This document shows positions 45,913-52,961 of a stretch of DNA of 64,000 nucleotides, piece by piece. Source of the DNA: Neptuniibacter sp. CAU 1671 (GTDB lineage: Bacteria; Pseudomonadota; Gammaproteobacteria; Pseudomonadales; Balneatricaceae); contig NZ_JARHUE010000001.1 of the NCBI RefSeq assembly GCF_029222905.1, positions 744,001 to 808,000 on the forward strand, in the 5' to 3' direction. Position numbers and translations under genes: made by a program. Position 1 is the first letter of the stretch, and every line of letters starts with the position of its first letter. Below the pieces are notes generated by a model. It did no database searches, was not told the DNA's origin, and saw only the letters and a program-made list of their open reading frames with translations.

Positions 45913-46009
45913 AGAGATAACTAAAGGGAACCACCACGCGGACAGGGATATGTTGCAGCGACTCATCTCCACCTATCTCAAGCCATATTTGAACGGCTTT
46001 GCCAGTAGC
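45900..46009 (+). repeat. 110-bp direct repeat, right copy
   Basis: This is the partner of 40092-40201. Here the internal ATG frame (MLQRLISTYLKPYLNG) stays open to 46192, but codon use beyond the repeat does not look like a gene. Confidence 0.85.
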
Positions 46010-46165
46010 TTTGCTGAGAAACCAAAGACAGGGTTAGCTGTCGTAAAAGCGCAGCTAAACAACTCCCCAACAAAGGCAATAAAATTATTTAACTTCAGAC
46101 TATTAGAAATCAATACCGTGCCATACCCGGCCGGAATAAGACGACATCGTGTCGTATATTTAGAT

Positions 46166-46172
46166 GTTAGGC
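46166..46172 (+). other. Integron-type recombination core site GTTAGGC (left end of cassette 1)
   Basis: GTTAGGC fits the GTTRRRY core. Its last six bases TTAGGC are complementary to the GCCTAAC at 46792 that opens the attC of the same cassette, the relation expected of one excisable circle. A small hairpin ACGACA-TCG-TGTCGT (46141-46155) lies just upstream. Confidence 0.65.
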
Positions 46173-46188
46173 ATCAGGCGAGGCAACT

Positions 46189-46797
46189 GTGAAAGAAAGG
46201 GAAATTATCGAGCTACTTGATAACTGCAAAGAGCAATACTGGGAACTTCCAGAAGATGACGTTGCTTCTTGCCTGAAGGAAACTTTTGAGTACTTATTAA
46301 AAAGCGCCAAAATACGCGACGACTGGGAGTTCAAATGGAGTGCTTTTGGTGAAGATATATCCATCTATGCTATATCGCAGAAGCAAAAACACGAATACGC
46401 ATTAGGCTTTTTTAGGGGCGAGATTTATTTGGAGTCATTTATCTTTGAACCTAAAACTATCAAGTACATGCCTAGTGAATTCTGGGCAATACTTGCAGAT
46501 CTTGATTTAAAGAAAAACTTTAATTTCCAAGAAAACGCTTGGCTTTCCAAGAAAGTTGATTTCGATACTAGAACAGGAGTATCCAGCATATACAAAATAG
46601 TGCGGAATTACATTTTACTTGAAGAGCACCAACCTGAGTCTACGTGCGACTTGGGAGCTTTTGAGGCTCGCTGGGGTATATCTGAATCGTCAGTTAAAAT
46701 TTTGAGTTCAGCTACTGATCTCCTTAAAGGGCTCCATAAACTAAATTATTTGCTATATCGTCGAGATTATCAGAAACGTAAAGGTGCAAAAGCCTAA
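46189..46797 (+). CDS. Hypothetical protein of integron cassette 1
   Basis: The 202-residue soluble protein (MKEREIIELLDNCKEQYWEL...) is acidic and helix-rich, with no signal peptide, membrane segment or motif I recognise. Base composition is much AT-richer than the chromosome around it. The GTG start is 17 bases inside the cassette and is preceded by GAGG. Its stop codon lies within the attC site at 46792, as is common for cassette genes. Function unknown; cassette genes often encode toxin, antitoxin, immunity or stress proteins, but nothing here shows which. Confidence 0.72.
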   Translation: MKEREIIELLDNCKEQYWELPEDDVASCLKETFEYLLKSAKIRDDWEFKWSAFGEDISIYAISQKQKHEYALGFFRGEIYLESFIFEPKTIKYMPSEFWAILADLDLKKNFNFQENAWLSKKVDFDTRTGVSSIYKIVRNYILLEEHQPESTCDLGAFEARWGISESSVKILSSATDLLKGLHKLNYLLYRRDYQKRKGAKA

Positions 46798-46872
46798 CAA
46801 GTGGCGGCAGTTCGCACGCTACACGTGCCGGACTCAGCACTGCGTGCTTCGCCGTTGCGCTAAGCGTTATAA
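46792..46872 (+). other. attC site of cassette 1
   Basis: It runs from GCCTAAC (RYYYAAC) to GTTATAA, about 80 bases, with internal complementary blocks GCACGC (46813) and GCGTGC (46842) and flanking CGGC/GCCG pairs able to fold the hairpin read by an integron integrase. The right core GTTATAA deviates from GTTRRRY at one base. Confidence 0.72.
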
Positions 46873-46887
46873 ATAGAAGGGAATATC

Positions 46888-47259
46888 GTGCAAGTAACCG
46901 CTAATTTACATGAATGTAAACACTGCTCCGGTACTGGAACATGCTCCAATGGACAGGATGGAGCCTCATGCTTGGCGTGTGCTAAGCGAAATGAACTTAA
47001 GTTCTGGCAGCTACAAAACCAACATGGGCTAATGTGTGGATCATGTGGTGGCATAGGTAAAGCCGAACCACTGACTGAACGGCTCAATAAGCGCGCAGCT
47101 CCTCTTCTCGCACTTATGCTTACATTTGGAATATTGGCGTTAATCACGTTTGCCACTATTGCAAAGAGTCCCTATTTCTCGGAGCTTTTAGCATTTGGCA
47201 GTGCCATTATTGGTGCTGTAGCAGGCTATTATTTTTCTAGGGCTAGAAGTGATTTATAA
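46888..47259 (+). CDS. Zinc-ribbon/membrane protein of integron cassette 2
   Basis: The 123-residue protein has an N-terminal cysteine-rich domain (CKHCSGTGTC, CLAC, CGSCGGIG) with DnaJ-like CxxCxGxG repeats, which probably bind zinc. Two hydrophobic segments follow at about residues 75-95 and 103-118. The GTG start follows AAGGG. It begins 22 bases inside the cassette, and its stop lies in the TTATAAC of its own attC. Function unknown; a membrane-tethered zinc finger suggests regulation of a partner. Confidence 0.7.
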   Translation: MQVTANLHECKHCSGTGTCSNGQDGASCLACAKRNELKFWQLQNQHGLMCGSCGGIGKAEPLTERLNKRAAPLLALMLTFGILALITFATIAKSPYFSELLAFGSAIIGAVAGYYFSRARSDL

Positions 47260-47339
47260 CAAAAAAATTAAAGTACACCTACAGGCGTACTTGGTACTCA
47301 AAAGCTACGCTTTTTCGGCCCCTTTATTGAGCGTAACAT
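47254..47339 (+). other. attC site of cassette 2
   Basis: TTATAAC at 47254 is exactly complementary to GTTATAA at the cassette's left end (46866). The interior pairs ATTAAAG (near 47267) with CTTTATT (near 47322). The right core reads GTAACAT, a departure from GTT that may make the site inactive. Confidence 0.62.
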
Positions 47340-47364
47340 TTCTTTAAAGACAAAGGATATTACA

Positions 47365-48423
47365 TTGAACCTTAGGGATATATTGTATTTTGACTTTGAT
47401 AAAGCAGCCTCTCTTGTCAGTCAATTAGAAGGTGGTTTGGCTAAGCAAAGAGCTGAGACATCAGAAGAAACTCAAGATGAAAGAAACATCCGAAAGTATG
47501 AGTTATTAAAAGTATTCAAGTCTGAATTTGGTGGCATCCAAACAGATAAAAAAACTGTTTTAGAAACAAAAGTCCTACATCATGATCTTCTGGTAAGACT
47601 TGAGGAAACTTTGATTGAACTCGGTTTTGCTACCAATATAAACGGTACGGTATCGATTTCAGATAATTCTTCTCTTGAAATAATGCATTCAGAAATATCA
47701 AAATCCCCATATGTAAAAGTTGAGGGATGGTGTGCTTTTGAAGATTTTGAGAAACTTTATGAATCAACAAAAAACTTTAATGATTTGCTTGGTTTTATTA
47801 AACGCTGCGAATTGAATTCAGTGTTAAATATAGATCAACTAAAGCTACAGTTAAAATCTATAGAAGAAGAGTCCGGAAAGAATTCTAAGAGATATAAGGA
47901 TGCGACAGCAGAGTTTAAAAAATACGATAAATTGATCACTGAGAACATTGATAAAGCCAAGCTTCCAGAGTGGCTATTTGAAGGTGTTAGAGAATGGATC
48001 GATACATATATTGATGGCCGTTTAAATCTACGAGTTTGTCCTTTTGAAGAATTTCCAGAAATTGAGATAATAGCCAATTTGAAAAGGACTTGTTTTATTG
48101 ATGATGATTTAAAGCATCTCATGTATGGATATGGTTCAGAACCAAACCGAAAGCTGTGCGTTCTTGGACTTGTCACTTCAGTACCACCTAGAGATGAAAC
48201 CACTCTATTCGATATGTATGAACCATATGTAAAGAAGAAGGATATTGAAGGGGAAACTGAAGTAGAAGCCATTGAGAGAGCATTTAGAGCAATATTTCCA
48301 GCATTGCGTAATATGGAAAAATTTACATCTTTCCATAGTTATCCAAGAATAGTGGTACACCCAATTGCTGTGTATCGAAATATTCAGCCGGTATCTAACA
48401 ATATGAACAAGTCGGACTCGTAA
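47365..48423 (+). CDS. DUF6414-like protein
   Basis: The 352-residue soluble protein begins LRDILYFDFDKAASLVSQLEGGL, a start I associate with the DUF6414 family. It includes a middle Lys/Glu-rich coiled coil (residues 160-200) and a C-terminal alpha/beta part (RLNLRVCPFEEFPEIEII). The TTG start follows AAAGGA. It is AT-rich like the two cassette genes and follows attC2 directly, so it may be a third cassette, but its own attC is not recognisable. Function unknown; the assignment is from memory of the family's N-terminus. Confidence 0.65.
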   Translation: MNLRDILYFDFDKAASLVSQLEGGLAKQRAETSEETQDERNIRKYELLKVFKSEFGGIQTDKKTVLETKVLHHDLLVRLEETLIELGFATNINGTVSISDNSSLEIMHSEISKSPYVKVEGWCAFEDFEKLYESTKNFNDLLGFIKRCELNSVLNIDQLKLQLKSIEEESGKNSKRYKDATAEFKKYDKLITENIDKAKLPEWLFEGVREWIDTYIDGRLNLRVCPFEEFPEIEIIANLKRTCFIDDDLKHLMYGYGSEPNRKLCVLGLVTSVPPRDETTLFDMYEPYVKKKDIEGETEVEAIERAFRAIFPALRNMEKFTSFHSYPRIVVHPIAVYRNIQPVSNNMNKSDS

Positions 48424-48448
48424 ACTCGCCACTTCTGGCAGGAGTTAC
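48420..48448 (+). repeat. Hairpin after the DUF6414-like gene
   Basis: GTAA-CTC-GCCA-CTTC-TGGC-GAG-TTAC folds into a stem with a two-base and a one-base bulge and starts within the stop codon region. It could be a degenerate attC end or a terminator without T run. Confidence 0.45.
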
Positions 48449-48530
48449 CCAATAGGCCCGGAGATAACAAAGGCAGTTTAGGCTTTTGTAGAAGATCCAA
48501 CAGAAGTAAGTATAGATTGCCGCCTATAAC

Positions 48531-48566
48531 CCCAATCACGGATATTCACCCATACCCGTGATTGGG
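48531..48566. repeat. 11-bp inverted repeat marking the end of the accessory region
   Basis: CCCAATCACGG and CCGTGATTGGG are separated by 14 bases. It lies between the last AT-rich gene and the convergent DJ-1 gene and may terminate either transcript, but there is no T run. Confidence 0.5.
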
Positions 48567-48582
48567 AAGACTCAATGCGCAG

Positions 48583-49299
48583 TTACACCAACCCCGCCAT
48601 CCCGGCATAAGGGTCCCATGTTGCGTCGCGGTGGGGTTCATATTCGGTCCAGAGTTCGATCCAGGTACCTACATCTTCACCATAGAGGCGTGAGATCACC
48701 GCATGGGTCATATCGATTCCGGCAGCGATGCCGGAGGCGGTGATGATATTGCCCTGCTCTACCCAGCGGGCTTTTTTAACCCACTTCACTTCGGGACCCG
48801 GCGCGGTGGCCTCATTCCATAACAGTTTGTTGGTGGTGGCTTCCAGACCGTTCAGAATACCCGCCGCAGCCAGCAGTGAAGCACCGTTACAGACCGACAT
48901 CAGAATTTCGACCTGTTGCGCCTGATGTCGCAGCCATTCCAGCGTTGGCTGATGTTCTACCAGCGGTACCGCGCCCCAGCCACCCGGCACAATCAGATAG
49001 TCCAGTGCCGGACAATCGTCATAATCAAATTCAGCCACGGTTTTAATACCACCATGCGAGGGGGTTTCACCCTTGTCCGCGGCCACAGTGACCAGCGACA
49101 CACCCACCATGTCACTGGGGTGTTTCCAGAGCTGTGACGGCACCAGATTGATGTTGGACCAGAGGTCCATGGGGCCGTAGACATCCAGCAGTTCAAAGCC
49201 GGGAAAGATCAATACGCCCACGGTTTTCTGTATGGCAGGCTCCACCTGTTCACGGTCCAGCATATCCGGCCTCAGGCCAGCGATTTCCGATAATTCCAT
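48583..49299 (-). CDS. DJ-1/PfpI family protein (isonitrile-hydratase-like)
   Basis: The 238-residue protein has the DJ-1 fold with VGVLIFPGFELLDVYGPMDLW, the glutamate-bearing early motif, and the nucleophile elbow LMSVCNGASLLAAAG (Cys near residue 125). The type resembles InhA isonitrile hydratase and other cyanide-forming hydrolases. The ATG at 49299 is preceded by AAGGAG, so the longer open frame to 49371 is not used. Next to it is a GlxA-type regulator with the same domain, which likely controls it. Confidence 0.82.
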   Translation of the reverse strand: MELSEIAGLRPDMLDREQVEPAIQKTVGVLIFPGFELLDVYGPMDLWSNINLVPSQLWKHPSDMVGVSLVTVAADKGETPSHGGIKTVAEFDYDDCPALDYLIVPGGWGAVPLVEHQPTLEWLRHQAQQVEILMSVCNGASLLAAAGILNGLEATTNKLLWNEATAPGPEVKWVKKARWVEQGNIITASGIAAGIDMTHAVISRLYGEDVGTWIELWTEYEPHRDATWDPYAGMAGLV

Positions 49300-49386
49300 T
49301 GTGTTGCTCCTTTGTGTTTTATTGTTAACAGCACAGAACCCAGATGATTCTGCAGAGGAAAAATCGGTCAATATCCAGCCCCGGAC

Positions 49387-50358
49387 TCAAAAGCGGACGC
49401 GGTATTCGTTGGGGGTTACACACAACTCCCGCTGGAACGCCCGGCGCATCTGTTCTTCACTTTTAAAACCACATTTATCGGCAATGGATTTCAGTACGGT
49501 GGTTTTGTTTTCCAGCAGCATGCGGGCCTGACACAAACGCAGGCGCTCAACAAATTTGGCCGGAGTTTCGCCAACATCAGATTTGAATTTGCGATTGAAA
49601 TGGCGCGGGCTCATATTGGCGCGTTCTGCCAGTATTTCGATGGACAGGTCCGCTGACAGGTTATCCAGAATCCAGTCAATCAGGGCGCTGAAATGGCTGC
49701 TGGACTGCGACAGGATAAATTCACTGAACTGTTTCTGACCGCCCGGTCGTTTGTAAAACACCACCAGTTTCCGGGCGACGCTCATGGCAATCTTTTTGCC
49801 CGCATCCTCTTCCACCAGCGCCAGCGACAGGTCCATACCCGCCGTTACGCCCGCCGAGGTATAGGTGTTGCCCTGTTTGATAAAGATGGCGTCAGATTCG
49901 ATGTTGAGTTGCGGAAACTGTTGCTGCATATCCGCACAATAGGCCCAGTGGGTCGTGATATTTTTACCGTTGAGCAAACCCAGCCGGGCGAGGAGAAAAG
50001 CACCGGTACAGATCGACACCAGCCGCCGCACACATCGGGACTGCTGTGCAATCCACGCCAGCAGTGCGGCATCATCCAGTGCCAGTTGAATGTTTTCTGC
50101 CCCCGGCACAATCAGCGTGTCCAGATCGGCTGGGCAATCGGTGAAGTCGTAATCAGGCATCAGTTGCATGCCCGATGACATGGTGACCGGCGTGCGTGTT
50201 TTTGCAATCAGAAACACCCGGTACTGTTCGGATAATCCGTATTGCTGCTGTAACACGCGGGCCGATGAAAACACCTCATGGGGCCCGGTGATATCAAGCA
50301 CCTGCGCCTCATGGAAGATCACGACCCCAATGTTTAATGTTGTTGTTTGTTCAGTCAT
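49387..50358 (-). CDS. GlxA family AraC-type transcriptional regulator
   Basis: The 323-residue protein has an N-terminal DJ-1/PfpI-like ligand domain (residues 8-195, LNIGVVIFHEAQVLDITGPHEVF, elbow VSICTGAFLLARLG). A C-terminal AraC HTH pair follows (220-320: LSIEILAERANMSPRHFNRKFKSDVGETP, IADKCGFKSEEQMRRAF). It probably senses a small metabolite and activates the adjacent DJ-1 gene, which lies 87 bases downstream on the same strand. Confidence 0.88.
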   Translation of the reverse strand: MTEQTTTLNIGVVIFHEAQVLDITGPHEVFSSARVLQQQYGLSEQYRVFLIAKTRTPVTMSSGMQLMPDYDFTDCPADLDTLIVPGAENIQLALDDAALLAWIAQQSRCVRRLVSICTGAFLLARLGLLNGKNITTHWAYCADMQQQFPQLNIESDAIFIKQGNTYTSAGVTAGMDLSLALVEEDAGKKIAMSVARKLVVFYKRPGGQKQFSEFILSQSSSHFSALIDWILDNLSADLSIEILAERANMSPRHFNRKFKSDVGETPAKFVERLRLCQARMLLENKTTVLKSIADKCGFKSEEQMRRAFQRELCVTPNEYRVRF

Positions 50359-50472
50359 GGATATTCACCTTGATTTGAGGTTATCAATCCCGTTTTGTGT
50401 CCACAAAGACAGAATTGCAGCAAATAAGGACAAATGTAACCCTGACTGAACTAAGTTGGCCTCCCTGTTGGT

Positions 50473-51324
50473 TTAGCCGGTTAGCCGGCCATCCCGGTAA
50501 TCCTGAATCGCCTGCTCCAGCTCATCCATGGTGTTCATGACAAAGGGGCCGTATTGCGCCACTTCTTCACCGATGGGTCGAGCGGCCAGCAACAGAGCAC
50601 GGCCACCCTCTGCACCGCTGCTCAGCACCACGCTGTCGCCCTGCCCCAACACGGCGGCCTGATTAGCCTCCAGTTTTTTACCAGAGACTGTTAACAACCC
50701 CTCAAACGGGTAGAGCACAGCCTGGTGTCCGTCAGGTACAGGCAGTTGCAGGGTTTGCATTGGCTCAAGCTGAATATCCAGCATCAGCGGGTCGGCGCTA
50801 ACGCCGGAGACCGGGCCGATATAGTGCTGGCCTTGTAGCTCAATATCACCGGCAATCAGTTTCAATGCGGCTTGCCCCGGCAGATCGATCTGCACCAGAT
50901 CTTCCGGCTCGATATTCTGATAGGCCGCCGGTTTCATTTTTTCCGCCGCAGGCAGATTGACCCAGAGCTGGAAACCACGCATCAGCCCCTGCTCCTGCTG
51001 CGGACGCTCTTCATGGATTACACCCCGGCCAGCCGTCATCCACTGCACACCACCCGCGCGCAGCAGACCTTCATTGCCCATATGGTCTTTATGCAGCATC
51101 CGGCCATCCAGCATATAGGTTACGGTTTCAAAACCTCGATGCGGATGGGGCGGAAAACCAGCAATGTAGTCATCCGGATTATCTGATGAGAACGCATCCA
51201 GCATCAGAAACGGGTCGGCGCGGGTGGCCGGGTTTTGGCCCAGACTGCGCATCAGCCTGACTCCTGCCCCGTCACTGGTGGCGCGTCCCGGAATGATCCG
51301 GGTGATTTCGCGTAACTGTGTCAT
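50473..51324 (-). CDS. Pirin family protein
   Basis: The 283-residue protein has the pirin cupin core: DPFLMLDAFSSDNPDDYIAGFPPHPHRGFETVTYMLDG, with metal-binding His residues, and WMTAGRGVIHEERP. E. coli YhhW, a member, degrades quercetin. It lies directly downstream of azoR (33 bases), and the pair probably responds to quinone-like electrophiles through the divergent LysR regulator. Confidence 0.9.
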   Translation of the reverse strand: MTQLREITRIIPGRATSDGAGVRLMRSLGQNPATRADPFLMLDAFSSDNPDDYIAGFPPHPHRGFETVTYMLDGRMLHKDHMGNEGLLRAGGVQWMTAGRGVIHEERPQQEQGLMRGFQLWVNLPAAEKMKPAAYQNIEPEDLVQIDLPGQAALKLIAGDIELQGQHYIGPVSGVSADPLMLDIQLEPMQTLQLPVPDGHQAVLYPFEGLLTVSGKKLEANQAAVLGQGDSVVLSSGAEGGRALLLAARPIGEEVAQYGPFVMNTMDELEQAIQDYRDGRLTG

Positions 51325-51357
51325 GTTTTACCTCCGGCTCTGTTGTCTGTTTGCCTT

Positions 51358-51951
51358 TTAAACCAGAGCGGCAATCTGGCGCTGGGCAGCGGCTTTGGCC
51401 GTTTCTGCCTGGCCCATGTTCAGCCCTTCAGCAAACACGGTTTCGGTCTGAGTCAGACCGATAAAGGCCAGGAACTGTTCCACATAGGGCATCTGATAAT
51501 CCTGTCCATTGGCGTGGTAGATACCGCCACGGGTAGCAAACATGACCACCGGGGTATCTGGCAGCAGGCCCACAGGACCGGTTTCGGTGTATTTGAAAGT
51601 CACACCGGCGCGGGCCAGCAGGTCAAACCAGGCTTTTAGCTGTACTGGAATACCGAAGTTGTACATGGGGATACCAATCAGAATCTGATCCGCCGTACGG
51701 ACTTCTTCGATCAGCTGATCAGACAACGCCACAACCACCTGCTGCTCGGCACTGCGTTCATCAGCCGCGGTCATCAGCGCGCCCAGGGTGGCGCTGTCCA
51801 GCACTGGCAGCGGCTCTGCCGCCAGATCGCGGACGATGATCTGACCCTCTGGAGTGCGCACTTTCCACGCCTCGGTGTAGGCATTCATCAGTGCATTAGA
51901 CTGGCTGTTCTCGGCAATAATACTGCTACGAATCTGAAGAAGTGTTGGCAT
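51358..51951 (-). CDS. azoR: FMN-dependent NADH:quinone reductase (azoreductase)
   Basis: The 197-residue flavodoxin-like protein has the AzoR motifs RSSIIAENSQSNALMNAY, GIPMYNFGIPVQLKAWFDLLARAGVTFKYTETGPVGLL and VMFATRGGIY. It reduces quinones and azo compounds by two electrons, preventing redox cycling. It is divergent from a LysR gene whose leader contains a T-N11-A palindrome. Confidence 0.93.
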   Translation of the reverse strand: MPTLLQIRSSIIAENSQSNALMNAYTEAWKVRTPEGQIIVRDLAAEPLPVLDSATLGALMTAADERSAEQQVVVALSDQLIEEVRTADQILIGIPMYNFGIPVQLKAWFDLLARAGVTFKYTETGPVGLLPDTPVVMFATRGGIYHANGQDYQMPYVEQFLAFIGLTQTETVFAEGLNMGQAETAKAAAQRQIAALV

Positions 51952-52029
51952 GGTGTAACCTCCTGAGTTGATGAATCCATTTTTTCACCTACTCAAACGA
52001 TTAAAAACAGCTAAAATTAGTAAGATATG

Positions 52030-52044
52030 ATCGAATAATTCGAT
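52030..52044. promoter_or_regulatory. LysR-type operator ATCGAAT-A-ATTCGAT
   Basis: This perfect 15-bp palindrome contains the T-N11-A pattern of LysR binding sites. It sits 15 bases before the LysR start and 79 bases before the azoR start, suiting auto-repression and activation of azoR-pirin. Confidence 0.68.
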
Positions 52045-52058
52045 AATGGAGCACTTCA

Positions 52059-52955
52059 TTGACTCAGGTAACACTGGAACAGTGGCAATGTCTGTTGGCG
52101 GTTGTGGATGAAGGCGGTTATGCGGCCGCTGCAGAAGCCCTGCAGAAAAGCCAGTCCACCGTCAGTTACGCAGTACAGCAGATTGAAAGCCGGCTGAATG
52201 TGCGGGTGTTCCGGCTGGAAGGCCGACGTTCTGTGCTGACCCCGGCGGGACAGACCCTGTATCGCCGCGCCCGCTTACTGGTTGATGAAGCCACGCAGGT
52301 GGAGTCGCTCGCGGCCCAGCTTGCACAGGGCTGGGAACCGGCCCTGACGGTGGCGATGGATACCCTGTTCCCTATTTGGGTGATGCTGAAAGCGCTGTCC
52401 CGCTTCAGCGAACGCCAACCCTTGACCCGCATAACTCTGCAGGAGACCGTGCTCAGCGGCACCGATGAAGCCCTGCTGGAGCAACGGGCCGATCTGGTGA
52501 TTGGTGGGCGCACACCACCCGGTTTTTTTGGTGAGCTGCTGTTTGATGTGGAGTTTATCGCTGTAGCCAGCCCCCAACATCCGTTACACCTGCTGGATCG
52601 TCCACTGCAGTATCAGGATCTGCGTCTGCACCGTCAGATTGTGGTGCGTGACTCGGGTCGGCGGAATCTGGATGCGGGCTGGTTAGGAGCAGAGCAGCGC
52701 CTGACCGTCAGCCATATTCAAACCTCGATCCAGAGTGTAGAAAAAGGCCTGGGTTATGCCTGGCTGCCGGAACTCCAGATCCGGCAGGCCCTCAAAGAGG
52801 GTTTACTCAAACCGCTGCCGCTTGAATCAGGCGGGCGGCGTAAAGTCCCGCTCTATCTTATCTACAGCGCGGGTGACAGTGCCGGTCCTGCTGCACGCTG
52901 TCTGGGCAGTATGCTGACCGAAACTTTGCAGGCAAGTGTCTTATCTCAGGAGTAG
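52059..52955 (+). CDS. LysR family transcriptional regulator
   Basis: The 298-residue protein has the N-terminal winged HTH (LEQWQCLLAVVDEGGYAAAAEALQKSQSTVSYAVQQIE) and a LysR effector domain. The start is probably the TTG at 52059, behind TGGAG, since no ATG fits the usual N-terminus. It is divergent from azoR and likely senses a quinone or related oxidant (inference). The channel gene starts six bases after its stop. Confidence 0.9.
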   Translation: MTQVTLEQWQCLLAVVDEGGYAAAAEALQKSQSTVSYAVQQIESRLNVRVFRLEGRRSVLTPAGQTLYRRARLLVDEATQVESLAAQLAQGWEPALTVAMDTLFPIWVMLKALSRFSERQPLTRITLQETVLSGTDEALLEQRADLVIGGRTPPGFFGELLFDVEFIAVASPQHPLHLLDRPLQYQDLRLHRQIVVRDSGRRNLDAGWLGAEQRLTVSHIQTSIQSVEKGLGYAWLPELQIRQALKEGLLKPLPLESGGRRKVPLYLIYSAGDSAGPAARCLGSMLTETLQASVLSQE

Positions 52956-52961
52956 ACTGAA

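Noticed and set aside
45899..46192. ORF running through the second 110-bp repeat up to cassette 1
   Set aside because: It crosses the cassette boundary at 46166, has no clear ribosome site and no coding character beyond the repeat; the likeness of its start to an ABC exporter is too slight.
48460..48500. Further attC-like site (GATAACAAAGGC ... GTTTAGGC)
   Set aside because: The ends are not complementary to the left end of the preceding gene segment and the spacing is far too short.
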